Shown here: piece after piece, positions 45,830 through 57,536 of the stretch
How the letters are laid out: each line of letters begins with the position of its first letter
Position numbering within the stretch: position 1 is the first letter of the stretch
Assembly: GCA_038049695.1 (NCBI GenBank)
Contig: CP142453.1
Coordinates: 111,882,501 to 111,946,500, forward strand
Direction: 5' to 3'
DNA: 64,000 bases
Source: Cinnamomum chago
Lineage: Eukaryota; Streptophyta; Magnoliopsida; Laurales; Lauraceae
Notes under the pieces: generated by a model
What the model was told of the DNA's origin: nothing
What the model saw: the letters and a program-made list of their open reading frames with translations, nothing else
Database searches by the model: none
Translations under genes and position numbers: made by a program

Positions 45830-47055
45830 TCACTGAGGCTCCCACTCTTTGCCGTGGCCCACTTTTGAGAAATCTGAACCGTATAGGTCCCATTCCCATT
45901 TGTGAAAAAAATTATGTCTATTTGTGTCAATTCCGGGGTGAAATAAAATAAAATTAAAATCCAAACCAAAAAAAAGAGAAAAGACGCGGATTGGAATAAT
46001 AGCACCAAAAGGAAAAAAATTTATCTCGTCTTCTTTCTAGTCATTTTTAGTACATCCTTACTTTTATTTAGTGCTTTTGATTTGACCATGTAATTCTATT
46101 TTATCCCACCTCTCATGCAAACAATCAAACACAAATGCTGCCCCAATGGGTGGCCTAAGTTGTTGTGAGATTTGTTCACTAACCATTGAAGTTTAAAATG
46201 TTTCCACGTAATTCTTTTCTACATGCTTTTAATTACATAAGATATGGGTCCGTCAAATCTAGCTCTTGACAAGGGCCCGGCCCGGCCCACTCAGCAAGAG
46301 CCCACAAAATGAGGACTTTTATTTTAGAAGCCCTGAGGGCAGGCTTGGCCCAATATGTTAACCACTATGTTGCACTGCCTCCGCTCTATATTCCTCACTC
46401 TATAGTAGAGATGGATGCACACGAATAATTCCATATGTACAAAAATTCTTATTCTTACTCCTTTTTATTTTATTTTATTTTTTGAGGATGTTGAAGTAGT
46501 ATCCCAATAAAAGCACCAAAAATAATATAAAAAAGAGTTTATGAATAAGATTAGGCACATGAAACTGTAATTACTACTTTAAATAGGTTTTCCTAGTATC
46601 CCAATGTTATCTGGCCCCCCGGCCCCCTTATCACATGATTGAGTAAAATCTAATGACAGTGCACTAAGTGCATTTTTGTTCTAAAGTAAAACTTATGGTG
46701 AGCCCCATTTGGTTTTTTATTATATAATTACCTTTAATTTTTAAGGAAGAGAGTTTCAAAAGGATTTAAAAAGGCTAAAAGATGGAAATCAATACTCTTC
46801 TTAATGCAAAAGCCCTTTTATTTATTCTTATCATTTTATTTTTAGTACCTTATGATTTTGTTAAGATATTTGTGTTTAATTTTTTTCTTATTTTTTCGTG
46901 GTATAGATCCAAATTTATTTGCCTTTATTCCATTCATTTAATATGGAATCATATTTTTTATACAATTACTTTGTGCATTTATATTCTTTAACTACCATTT
47001 ATTAACTAGCAGATCAGGCTTGTGGGCCCAGTCTGGGCCCGAGCCACCTTTACTA

Positions 47056-47056
<1 letters not shown>
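45830..47056. other. Intergenic DNA upstream of the nardilysin-like gene
   Basis: AT-rich, with no open frame of recognisable similarity and no divergent gene. A 'gggcccggcccggcccac' patch near 46275 may be a remnant of a hAT-like GC-rich end. Confidence 0.4.

Positions 47057-47108
<52 letters not shown>
47057..47108. repeat. (TA)n microsatellite
   Basis: About 26 TA units without interruption; shorter TA runs occur at 47509-47528 and 53978-53998. Confidence 0.95.
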
Positions 47109-47111
<3 letters not shown>

Positions 47112-47937
47112 CAACACTTTTAAGCCTCTTTTCCATCCATTTTATATTTTTGTATAGTGGGTCCATATTTGACCGATCGAATCTATTCACACTCACTAAC
47201 CCCCATGAGTTAGCACTCACAAATTTAACACCAACTATATAGTTAACTGTTATTAGATGTGGCCAAGTGGGCCCACATAGGAGGTATTATTTGTGAAACC
47301 CAATCTCTTGCGCAAGGTTTGGATAGGAATCATACGCTAGAGACGTCAATATATGTGGGACCACCACTTTTAACATCTCATGTGCACGGTTCCTATGCAA
47401 ACCGTGTGTAGCAAAATATAATACATTATTTGTATATGTATTTATATATATGTGGATCTTTCTGAGATTTAAACTGTTCAAGAGATACTTGAACCCCTTA
47501 TGTTTTGATGATATATATATATATATATAAAAAAAAAAGATGTTGATCCAAAAATGATAAAAAAGAAAAACCGTTTCTACTTTAGTGGACTAAGATCCAC
47601 TTTCAATAGAGCAATATTTAACATTGTATTGGAAAGAAAATGCGATCAAACTAATGTGATATAGTTATTCTATAAATCATGATTTTTTTTTCATATTATA
47701 AGGGCCTAACTTTTCTCTTGTCCCAACCCTCCACTCGATGAGAAATTGGTTTATCTTAGTCTGGAACTAATATCCGGTTGAGTCTTTGGTTGTTTTGACA
47801 CAATGAATGATGAAATGTGATTTGTTGGATTTATGAATTATGAGGGAGCATGGAACGTAACAATAACAAGACATGGATGTGTAACATGGTGAATTAGGAT
47901 TGGCCTAATGGCATGTTGGGCTTGTGAAAGTACTACT

Positions 47938-48412
47938 AGGTATATAAAAAATCCGTCGATCTGTAAATCCGATCCAATCCTATCTGCGGATTTTTATCTG
48001 ATTCGAAGGTAAACGGATTGATGACGGATTGAGAATTTTTTAATCCGTTAGCAACGGATCGGTGGCGAATTCCACCCTCAATCCACAGATTCAATCCGAT
48101 CTGATCCGATGACATTAAATATAAATTAAAAAAATATAAGGGGTCTAAATATAAATTAATATGTCCAAATATAAAACAAGGAAAACAAATTATGGGTCAA
48201 AATGTAAATTTTTTACAACATGTTTGATATTTTTTTTTTTAACATTAGATTGAACGGATTAATCCGATCTAATCCGATCCTCCACGGATTGGATCGAATC
48301 GGATTTTAACAGCCACGGATTGGTGACGGATTCCAAATCCGTCAATCCGTATGTAACGGATTGGTGACGGATTTGACCCAATCCGCACCAATTCGATCCG
48401 TGTACACCCCTA
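47938..48412. mobile_element. Small TIR-type element with 'ATCCGT' subterminal repeats
   Basis: Begins 'TAGGTATATAAAAAATCCG' and ends 'GATCCGTGTACACCCCTA' (reverse strand start TAGGGGTGTACACGGATC), giving weak inverted ends. Both flanks hold many 'ATCCGTYACCAATCCGT'-like words in direct and inverted orientation around an AT-rich middle. Such ends are common for non-autonomous hAT-like elements. No target duplication was confirmed. Confidence 0.45.
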
Positions 48413-48426
48413 CTCTCTAGAATGGG

Positions 48427-49283
48427 TGTTAGTCCAATAACCAATGCACAACGGAATTAAAATAATGCAAACTAGCAAATAAATTTACCAATCACACACC
48501 ACAAGAAGGCATACACAAGATTTACATGGAAATCCCATTCATGGAGAAAAACTACGAAACATTATTGAGTGATTACAAGATATACTCATAGCTCCCTTTC
48601 CAGTCATTCCGTCGACCTAAGGACTGTAGTTGTTATTGCACAAGTTCTCATGTTGTCACGACTTTCTTGCTGTGCACCATTCCCTGTACTTGATCCAAAT
48701 AACACATTGAGAATCAAGATGATCAAATATTTTGCAAGAGAGTAAAAGCAACAAACTTTTTAGAGCAATTCTTTAGCACAATCTTCCTATGATGATTATA
48801 GAGAATAAAGAATCTCTCTTTAAGATTTTTAAACCTCAAAACGAATGAGAGAATCACTTGATGGATTACTTAGGGATGAGAGAAACACTCTTTATATAGC
48901 CCAAGATGCATTCTTAGTATTAGAACACAAATAGGACTCAAACTTGAAATTTCCAATTGCAAAAGAAAACAAACCCGCACAGCCCGTCCTAGAGTTTTTC
49001 TGCCATCCGATTGATCGGGTACACGTTGTCTCCCGAAATCTTTCATTTCCGGTTCCGGTTAACAGAGAGAATCTTCACATCTGATCGATCCAACCATCAT
49101 TCAATCGATCGGGTCTCGTGGTGTCTTTCGAAATTCTTCTACTTCTTTTTTTTTTCTTTTATTCGCTTCAACTTTTCCGGTGACACAATCATAGTCCATT
49201 CTAAAATAAATAGAAAATTACAACTCAATAGACACAGAGTATTTTCCAACCCATAAATTAGCCAACATATGAAAATCCTAACA
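48427..49283. mobile_element. LTR-like relic (possible solo LTR, fossil)
   Basis: 857 bp bounded by TGTTAGTCC and AATCCTAACA (TG...CA with inverted TGTTAG/CTAACA). It contains 'agatttacatggaaatccc', a phrase frequent in plant LTRs. The flanking five bases do not match, so a solo LTR is only a suggestion. Confidence 0.4.
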
Positions 49284-49896
49284 GCTTGAACCTAATTAGA
49301 CATGGAACATAGTTTGGTTGGGGTAAGCCACATGGGACAGTGGAATAACATGAACAATAGCATGGGTCCGTGTAAGAAGTCTAATTACTTGCGGAATATG
49401 GGACCAATGGTCTACCAGAACATTTTCTGACAATGATACCATTGGGCTTTGGCCCATTAACCTAAGGATTCAAAGGGATATGTCATTTGACATAGTTTGT
49501 TGGGCTTGGACTGAATGAATAATAGAAGGCATGCTTCTGGGCTTGATTGAATTAGCCGTCGTAAACTTTCCTTGTCAGCAAGCTCGTGCTGAAACAGGCC
49601 CACAGACCTGAGTATTTGGATTGACTCATAAAATTTTCCTTCCAATGTATATTGTATAATGCCCTCGAGCCTCAGTTTATATAAGTGTGGCCCATGGTTT
49701 GGATTATTAACGCCAGCCTTTACTGTACATGACCAGGCTTTCTCTATTTGTTTGCTTGCCCGGGTATTCATGGGCTAGGCCAAGTGAAAGCTTATCTGAA
49801 CCCAACTTTAGTGGAAATCAGTGCAGATTGGGGTCTTGGCCTAGCCCGTGAACATGACTATTTGTTTGAGTTTTACTTTCAGAAGGTATTTGCTTG
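49284..49896. other. Intergenic DNA, nothing recognised
   Basis: No coding or transposon signature was found between the LTR-like relic and the SINE. Confidence 0.35.
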
Positions 49897-49903
49897 CTTT
49901 TAT

Positions 49904-50088
49904 TTATTATTATTATTTTTTAATAAAGGAAGGTGTCTCAGTCCTTTGGGCCAGAATAATCCTACGGGTGGGCCAGAGAGAGTTGGGTAAATCCCCTGTG
50001 GCCTAGTGTGGTAGTGCAGTTTGGAACCCTCAACCTCCGAGTGCAAATCGTGGTACGAGGCTAACTGAGCTGCCCCTCGAGGTTCTTT
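49904..50088 (-). mobile_element. tRNA-derived SINE
   Basis: On the minus strand 'GGGGCAGCTCAGTTAGCCTC' near 50080 has a tRNA 5' end/A-box shape. 'GAGGTTGAGGGTTCCAAACT' near 50030 supplies a B-box-like segment. The sequence ends in an (ATA)n/A-rich tail at 49904-49925. CTTTTAT at 49897-49903 and 50089-50095 forms a plausible 7-bp target duplication. A related 3' part occurs at 63190-63310. Confidence 0.65.
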
Positions 50089-50095
50089 CTTTTAT

Positions 50096-51600
50096 GTTAA
50101 AAAGCTGAAACATGAGAGCCCAATTTCTCAAGTAGGAACAATGAGTTGTAAACTATAAGAAATTGTACAATACTTGCTTCAATGTATTCTATTTTTACCA
50201 TGAAAGTAAGTGAAAATCTTTAGCAACAATTTGCCATGAAGTAGGAACCCATTAGCCATTGGTTGGTGGTGCTGCAACTCAGGCAGGTTGGGTGGGGGAA
50301 CTGGCTCAATTCAAGCCCGCCTGGAATTGCATGTAGGTAAAACCTAAACCATGAACTCGATCGACCCAAATGGTATCTGAATATACCTGTCCAAACTGTC
50401 AAGTCCTTGCCAAAGTGCGTTTCAGGTTGAGTCGTTTCAACGTGGGTCATGTCTGACCTGGGGTTTTGTGTGTTTGATTTGCTTCTTCTAAAGGTTAAGT
50501 GAGGTATTTGTGTGAAACCTGGCCCAAATTCCACCTGAACTTTAGCCAAATTTTATGCCTCTTCATGATTCAATCCTGAGCTTGACCCCATCTAAAATTT
50601 ACTTTTGGTTGGAATGGGTCATGTGTGTGTGAATTTTGACTTGACCCTTAACAATGATTGATGATGCCAAAAAGTGTTTCGGGCACCACCGGTCAAGTGA
50701 TAAGCAATTAATGTGAAAATTTATGGAGAGAGAGAGTTTATAGTGGTTCGGTCAGTGTAACCTACGTCCACTTCAATTGATGACTTTACTGCTCTAGGGA
50801 AGAGATTACAAAGTAGAAGATTACAATGACGGTGTGAGAATGGAGAAGGATTGCTTGCCCCCCAGTGCTGGTGGGGCTTGGTGATTTATAGTCTTCCCCT
50901 AACAGATGGGGAGACTCTTCAGCAACGGACGATTTAATCTGGCGGAGTCTTCGAACCACTCCCAACAGAAGAGGCGAGTAGGATCTTCTCCGCAAGACTT
51001 GGTAAAAACAGGTAAATGGAACGACGTGCCGACTTCGTCGCTTCGTGGATCTGGACCCGGCTTTCAACGAATGGATTCAGGCCTGGGCTCATCGTGGACT
51101 CGGGTTACTTGGGCATGACTCGTCACTGTGGACTGAGTCATTTGGGCATGACCCATCAATGATCACACATGGAATTCAATGATCTGATATCACAGAGAAA
51201 GAAGGTGCAAAATTTCCCTTGAGGTACAATTGTACAGAGCATCTGGTGGAGTTTTTTTAAAACTTCAGGAGAGAGAGAGAGAGGGAAAATCCTTATTTAG
51301 ACATGACCTTTAGGGTCAAAAGCCCTCGTTTGATTCAAGCCAGTATGCACTTGGTCAAATTTTACTTGATTGGAGCTGATAGAACCGTTGGATTAATAGA
51401 GACTTGGATCAATATTTAATCTGATTTTCATGTATTGATAAATCCAGCTGTGGGTGTTAATTAAATTGAAGTGAAGTCTGAGCTTCTACTCATTCATCAA
51501 AGATCGTATGATATGAATGACTTAGATCAATAAAAAGTGAGTCCTTCACGAGACAATAGCAGATCATCCTCACAATCGGATCTCAACTTAGGATCATTTC
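50096..51600. other. Intergenic DNA with LTR-like phrases
   Basis: 'tatagtggttcggtcagtgt' and 'aacctacgtccac' (50739-50771) are phrases often found in plant LTRs, but no element boundaries can be fixed. Otherwise nothing is recognised. Confidence 0.35.
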
Positions 51601-51605
51601 TCTGA

Positions 51606-52010
51606 CCCTTATTATAAAAGGGAAGAAGATGCCGTGCCTGCTTTACCTGCTTGTTAATGAATTCGCTACACACCCCAGGCCTACTTTAATGCTAGGTGTC
51701 TAATTAGTTGCAAGGTGAGTTCATTTTAAAATTTTATTTATTTTTGGTTAAATTTTGTATTTTGGCTGATTTTTGCAAGCATGTGTTTTCAAAGAGCTTT
51801 CATCAATGGCTTTCAAGAGGCCTGACAGTAACAATGAGAAGAAGGTCAAACGAAAAGAGGTCTTGATCACATTTTCTCTGCTCTTTTTCATTCCATTGCT
51901 TTTCTATTTATTTTTATTTTTATTTAAGCTTAGATGGGTAGAGATGAATTGCATTTTATCCAATCAAGACTTGGGAAAAATTTTGGCTGAAGGTAATTAA
52001 AGGAAGTGTC
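51606..52010 (+). promoter_or_regulatory. Weak candidate transcription start with TATA box
   Basis: TTATTATAAAAGGG at 51608-51621 resembles a TATA box. About 100 bases on, GCAAG|GTGAGT (51715) is a good donor. A short open frame 'MAFKRPDSNNEKKVKRKEV' starts at 51806. I do not recognise any protein and the frame soon becomes low-complexity hydrophobic, so this may be chance. Confidence 0.2.
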
Positions 52011-52486
52011 TCTCTTGTAACTCTTGATTATGTTGGTTTTTGTTGATTAAAATGCATATATTGATGCTAATTTTGTGGCATGTCACTATTTCAGTACCTG
52101 TAAGAATACAACATATACAATGCATGAAATTACTGACAAATTATAATATATTAAGTTAGGAGGTTTTGACTTCGATTCCGACCGTCGGTTATAATTTTGA
52201 TCGACAGTTATGTAACTACTCATGTAATTGCCCACTCATTTTTTCCATCAAACCACTCATGTTTGGTTGTTCCTACGTAATTATATCCTTTTTTTTATCC
52301 AATTTATCTATTTCTATTTTATCCAACTTGTCTTATAATATGTGATTATTTATTTTGCAGTGCAGGGAGAAATTGTGATGAGCATGGTTTATTGGACTAG
52401 CAGACATTAAGCAAAGAAGAGAATACAGTTTTTGAATGTCGTGAATTCTCTGCTTATAGGGTCTTCAAATGCAAGTATTATAATAC

Positions 52487-52630
52487 CAAAAAGTCTACCT
52501 GGACAAACTTTTTGGCCAGAATTTTGGACAACCCCTTTGATATCCCTTGAATATCACTATGATATTCAAGGGATATCATAGGAGTTGTCCAAAATTCCGG
52601 CCAAAAAGTTTGTCCAGATAGCACTACTAC
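52487..52630. mobile_element. Palindromic MITE (long perfect hairpin)
   Basis: Arms 52496-52556 and 52560-52620 are inverted copies of 61 bases with four mismatches and a 3-base loop (CTA). The arm starts TACCTGGACAAACTTTTTGG. The unit is flanked by TATAATAC at 52479-52486 and 52631-52638, a likely 8-9 bp target duplication (hAT or Mutator class). Such hairpins can be processed into small RNAs. Confidence 0.85.
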
Positions 52631-52639
52631 TATAATACA

Positions 52640-55062
52640 ATGGTTGGAATGTATTATTATTGGTGTTTTCATCCAGGTCCAAGCAGATCATTCTGTACGG
52701 GTGGGACTTAATGCGTGTATGTTATGAAAAGTCACTTTTAAAGAAAATGCTAAAACAAATCCTTGTTGAGCAATTCCAAACGTGGAAGCAAAACTTGGAT
52801 GACCAACTATCATTACCTGGCACTGTTTTCCATTCTAACATGCAATTCTAAGTTTGCAACCCAGGTATCATATGCTTAACTGGCAATGATTCGCTGAAAA
52901 TGGAAATAACTCTCCTTCTTTTTAGATTTAGGTGGTGGCATGTAGATACATTTTTACATATGATGTGAGTTTTATCCTACAAATGTGGTCAGTAACTTTC
53001 CTATAATTGAAGTTGCTGATAGCACTCAAAATTCTTGTACTAAAAGTTCTAGAGATGGTTTGAGATGAAGCCTTCCTTGTGGGATTCACAAGTTTTTCTT
53101 CTAATTTTTTTGGCATCTGTAGTTCCATCCCTAATCAATTTTATTTGTCTTATTCACTTACTTTTTCGAATTGGATTCGTCCACTGTGGTATTTTGGATG
53201 GCTTCATATATTCATTTGAACATTGCACTTTACATGGTGAACTAAACGTTGTCTTGCACCAAAGTTCAAATTCAAGGTCGAGAGTCAAAGAAAGCATATA
53301 AGACAGTTAACCAGAGAGGAAAAAAAAAAACAGATGTATCTCATGACTAATCCTTGAGGTGTCTTATGTTACAACATATGTTCACTGGAGGTTGGTAGAT
53401 GTTCATTATATATTGGAATTAAATCAAACAAAGTATCCAACAAAAAAGGTTTTGGATGCTAACTACTCTCTTTAAAAGTATACGGGACATTTCAATGTTG
53501 GATTCTTGGGAGTTTTAGGACCTACCTAACACTCATCATCATCAAAGTCATGTCCTATGTCCCAACTATGTTAGAATCAGTTATATGAAATTTGTTTCTT
53601 CATTCCAATCGATTTTGAGTCAAATCTTCAGATAAATTACATGTCTTCAGATTTATTTTTACTACTTTCATCCATGTCTTCTTCAGCCTACCTTTACCCC
53701 CTTGTGACCCCTCAACTTGCATAGCCAAAACCTTCTTTATCGATGGCATTGCCGGTCTGCTTTGGACATGCCCAAATCATCTCAAATGAGTTCTCTAATT
53801 TTATCATCTATTGATGCTACCCTTAAATGCCCTCAAGATCGCTCATTTCTAATAGGACCCATCCAACACTGCGCATATAAAATTATTTCAAATAGTACCC
53901 AACTGTAGCTCAACTGGTTTAAATGTGAGCTCAAGTCCTCTCTGTAAAGCAAACAAAAATCATATATGATAAACTAAAAATATATATATATATATATAGA
54001 AAAACTAAAATGGACAAACCTTCCTGTGAGAACTCTCACCATATTTCTTTGAGAACTTCAAGTGTGCCAGGAGTGATACTTTGAGGTGTGGGATTAATTA
54101 GGGCAAACACACATGATTAATCACTCACAACCACAAGTAATCACACAAGACACATAAATTTACTTGGTTTGGCAAACTTGCTTATGTCTACGAGGCTATG
54201 AGCGTTCCATTCGATTTCACCATAAAGAACTTGGCAACTCATTGCAAGGATTTCAAACCCTTTAACACTTAGCTTACTCTCTTCTAATAGATCTCAATCT
54301 TGCTTTTACAGCCTCTCCCCTTACAAGTTTTCTTTGTGTTCTCCCTTAATTGCTTTCTTGCTTGTTGGGCCCTAAGAAAACTACTCATCAGGCCCAATTG
54401 GACCTTTTGAGCCAAATTTAACATGAGGACCTGGGATTGATCCATAGTTATGTGTATACATTTCGATAAACATAATGCGGTATGGAATATATTTTCTCCT
54501 ACTGCTTATGGACTAAATGTGCAATCCAACTTTATGGGGACCATTTGGGCTCACTTTTCATTAATGCAACTCTTTTTATAATTTTATCTGCTCATGATTT
54601 GATACCGTGCTCAGTTTTCTTGCTCATCAAACCTTCACTCACCATTCATTGTAATATTTGAATCTAAGTCAATGGCTAGGACAATATGATGAGGAGATCT
54701 GCTAATGCAACATTCCAAATTTCTCTGAGCACATCCCTTTATTTTAAGACCAATATACGTGTGTGTGAAATTACCAAAATGGACATCATTTACAGTTTCA
54801 TACTTCATCTAATTTCTCTCTACACTCACCCACCCCCAGTACCCTAGCCCAGCCACCATTGACCCCTCTGGCATCACCGCCAGAGAGAAGGGGTGGGGGT
54901 AGAGAAAAAGGGAGAGGGACAGGGAGAAAGTGACGGTGAGAGTAAGGAGGAAGAAGGGGGGTAGAGAGAAAGTGCTGAAGAGAGGATCGGGCCACTTGGA
55001 AAAAAAGGGTGTGTAAAGAGAAATTTTAAAAATTTATTGATTTATTTTGAAGTGTGTAAAGA
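52640..55062. other. Intergenic DNA, little recognised
   Basis: A tRNA-like A/B-box pair at 53893-53945 ('TAGCTCAACTGGT', 'GCTCAAGTCC') may be a short SINE. 54090-54420 has LTR-like phrasing without ends. A G/A-rich block lies at 54880-54975. No gene is supported. Confidence 0.35.
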
Positions 55063-56262
55063 GAAGGGATGTGGTCAGAGAACTTTAGGTTTAGCATCTC
55101 TCTACGGTGAATCCGATTTTTAAAGGACCCTTATATATAAAAAGACATTTCTGTACATCCTAACTCCAATGATATAAAAACAACTAAGTGGGTCTCATGA
55201 GTTAAATTCATATAATCACGTAATTCGATATGTCGCAGGTCAACATCTTCCACAGCTTTTGATAAATGCAAAGTTTTCTTAGGCCACTCCAGTGGGCAGT
55301 GGCTATGTAGAATTTTTAATCTCCACTTTCCATGAAAGCAGACTTCCTAATTAAAGGTGCTCATCAGAATTACAGTACAGGATGGAGAAAATCTCATCTT
55401 ATAAATTTATGGCTGAGTTTTATTTGCGTTTTTGAGACTTCTATCCATATCATTTACACATGTTCCACTATTGTTCTGACCAAGTCATTGACTGCTGTCT
55501 GGAAATGCCACAGGCCACAACGTACAACTTGTACTCTTTTGTGCTGTGGGTTTTTTTTTTTTTTTTTTAACCTTAGTTTCTTTTTGGACAAGGTTTGGTG
55601 GACAATGTATTACATCTCCCCATTTTGAGAACGACCTATTTGTTGAATTTAATTGACCACATATGATTTAATTTCTGTGAATAATTCAGACTGTCGTACC
55701 AAAGGTGAATATGAAAAAATAACCATCAAATAACCTTCCATTCTATTAATATAATTCAAACTATGGAACCAAAGGTGAATATGAAAAAGTGACCATCAAA
55801 TAACCTCTCTCTTAATGCCAATGCCAAATCAAGGGAAGATAAGAAATAAATACGAAGCATCAAACTAATAGTTTATTTTTTAGGAAAGTCAATATCTCAT
55901 CTACAGCACCACCTCATATCCTTCAACTTCACTTCTTTAATAATCCTTGGGTGAAGGTCATTTCACCACGAACTCCTTTTTATTTATTTCTTTTATATTT
56001 TATGCAAAAAAAAGACCGAAAGGGTATTAAAGTAATATCTAATTCATGCTTGTATAATTTTGCAAATAATAAGAGGCCATACGGAGTATAATTATATATT
56101 TTTTAAGGCATAAAATGAAATTAGATTAATGTGGAAACGGATATTTTTACATTGCCAATATGCATTTCTTCATCCATCATCTTTGATTACTGGCAAGTAG
56201 GCCGGTCAGTCTAACCCTTTAATGAGGCGGCTTTGCAAGGCCGGCAAAAGGGACTTTCTAAA
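55063..56262. repeat. Dispersed repeat module A, copy 1
   Basis: ~1.2 kb similar over its full length to 61876-63010 in the same orientation. Shared stretches include 'gtttagcatctctctac', 'aggatggagaaaatctcatc', 'accgaaagggtatt' and 'aagtaggccggtca'. It contains an internal direct duplication of ~60 bp (about 55675-55735 and 55745-55800). It is non-coding and the family is unknown. Confidence 0.85.
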
Positions 56263-57370
56263 TGCACCCATCTTTTTTAACGTTTACACCCACCCAATAT
56301 GACTATGACCTAATCTGACCTGACAATTTGGTGGATGTGATTGTGACCACCAATATCTACCTCATCTATCTCTCTCTCTCTTGACCAACGACCAACCTTA
56401 ATAATCAACATTGCCTGTCTTGCACTTCCTTTTTTTACTTTATCTTTTACTACTTACAATCACACTCCATAAATCATGTGGAATACAACCCAATTGGCCA
56501 TGCAACGTCCCATCCCCCATGCCTGATGTGGTCTACATATCAATCAGAACCAACCCCATTTACATGCCCAAGTGGTTGGACAAATACACTCATCCTATTT
56601 ATTGATATACCCACCCTATATTCCAATTAAGGCTTCTTACGTTGCCCAAGACTAATGTTCCCCTGATGAATGTTAGGATTTGACAAAGATAAAAAAATGC
56701 ATCAAGGAGATTCGTTGAAATTACTAATAAAGTCCTAAAATTATGCTTTAACAACTCTTTGCCACGTGGAGAGTTCTAATTAGGTTATTCTTGGTTCCCA
56801 ACAAGTGCCTTCACACAAGACAGTATGATTATTGACCAAATAGTTTTTTTTTGATACACTCACAATATATCACCACTTGTTATAGCACTAATTAATTAGT
56901 TAATAATTTTTAATTAGCAAAAAAACTCCACTTTTAGGCATAATTATCTGCCAAGTTTTTTTAAAAAAAGATTTTTGTGCTGTTAACTATTTTAATGATT
57001 GTAATATTAAAATATAATTAATTATATAGCTTTTTGGATATTGTGAATTATGCAGGCATTCAAGCTGGACTCAACCTATTATGAATGCCTATCACCTTCG
57101 ACTAGCTTTGTCTGTTGGATTCTAAATTTTAAACCTTATATTTTAAACTATGGATTAAATCTCAAAACACTGGATTATAACTACTAAATATTAATAACAC
57201 AAAAATCTTCTTAATCTCAAAAGTCTTGGATATTTAAAACAAATTTATTCAAACATATTAACACATGTTACATTCATAATCTTCCAACACAATGGTTTCA
57301 GAAGAAAACCTAGAACGCATATACTGCATGAACGGATTAATTCGCTCCGCATACGGGGTAGCCTATGCAG
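56263..57370. other. Intergenic DNA between module A and the MULE
   Basis: AT-rich, with no gene or defined element seen. Confidence 0.35.
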
Positions 57371-57480
57371 CTGCACAATCCTGCCTGAAGTGAACCCATT
57401 GAAGCATAATGAGAGGCATCGGGTAACCATCTGTCAATGCAACTTGGACGTAGTGATTATTATTTACATACCCGATAGCG

Positions 57481-57536
57481 ATAGCAACATGTTGATACGA
57501 CGGTAGCAATAGCAACATGTTGATACGACGGTGGTG
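57481..57536. repeat. 28-bp tandem duplication inside the OTU-like region
   Basis: 'ATAGCAACATGTTGATACGA' plus 8 bases occurs at 57481 and again at 57509. It repeats the codons for 'SYQHVAIA' and, being 28 bp, shifts the frame just before the conserved 'GYVNNNHYVQVAL' segment. Confidence 0.9.

Noticed and set aside
51773-52860. Possible spliced gene with 'MAFKRPDSNNEKKVKRKE' and later segments
   Set aside because: Later segments contain stops and no family similarity; only a weak TATA/donor pair supports it, so it is kept as a low-confidence regulatory candidate.
54798-54995. Minus-strand frame with Ser/Pro-rich N-terminus
   Set aside because: It lies in a G/A-rich low-complexity block and has no recognisable domain or gene context.
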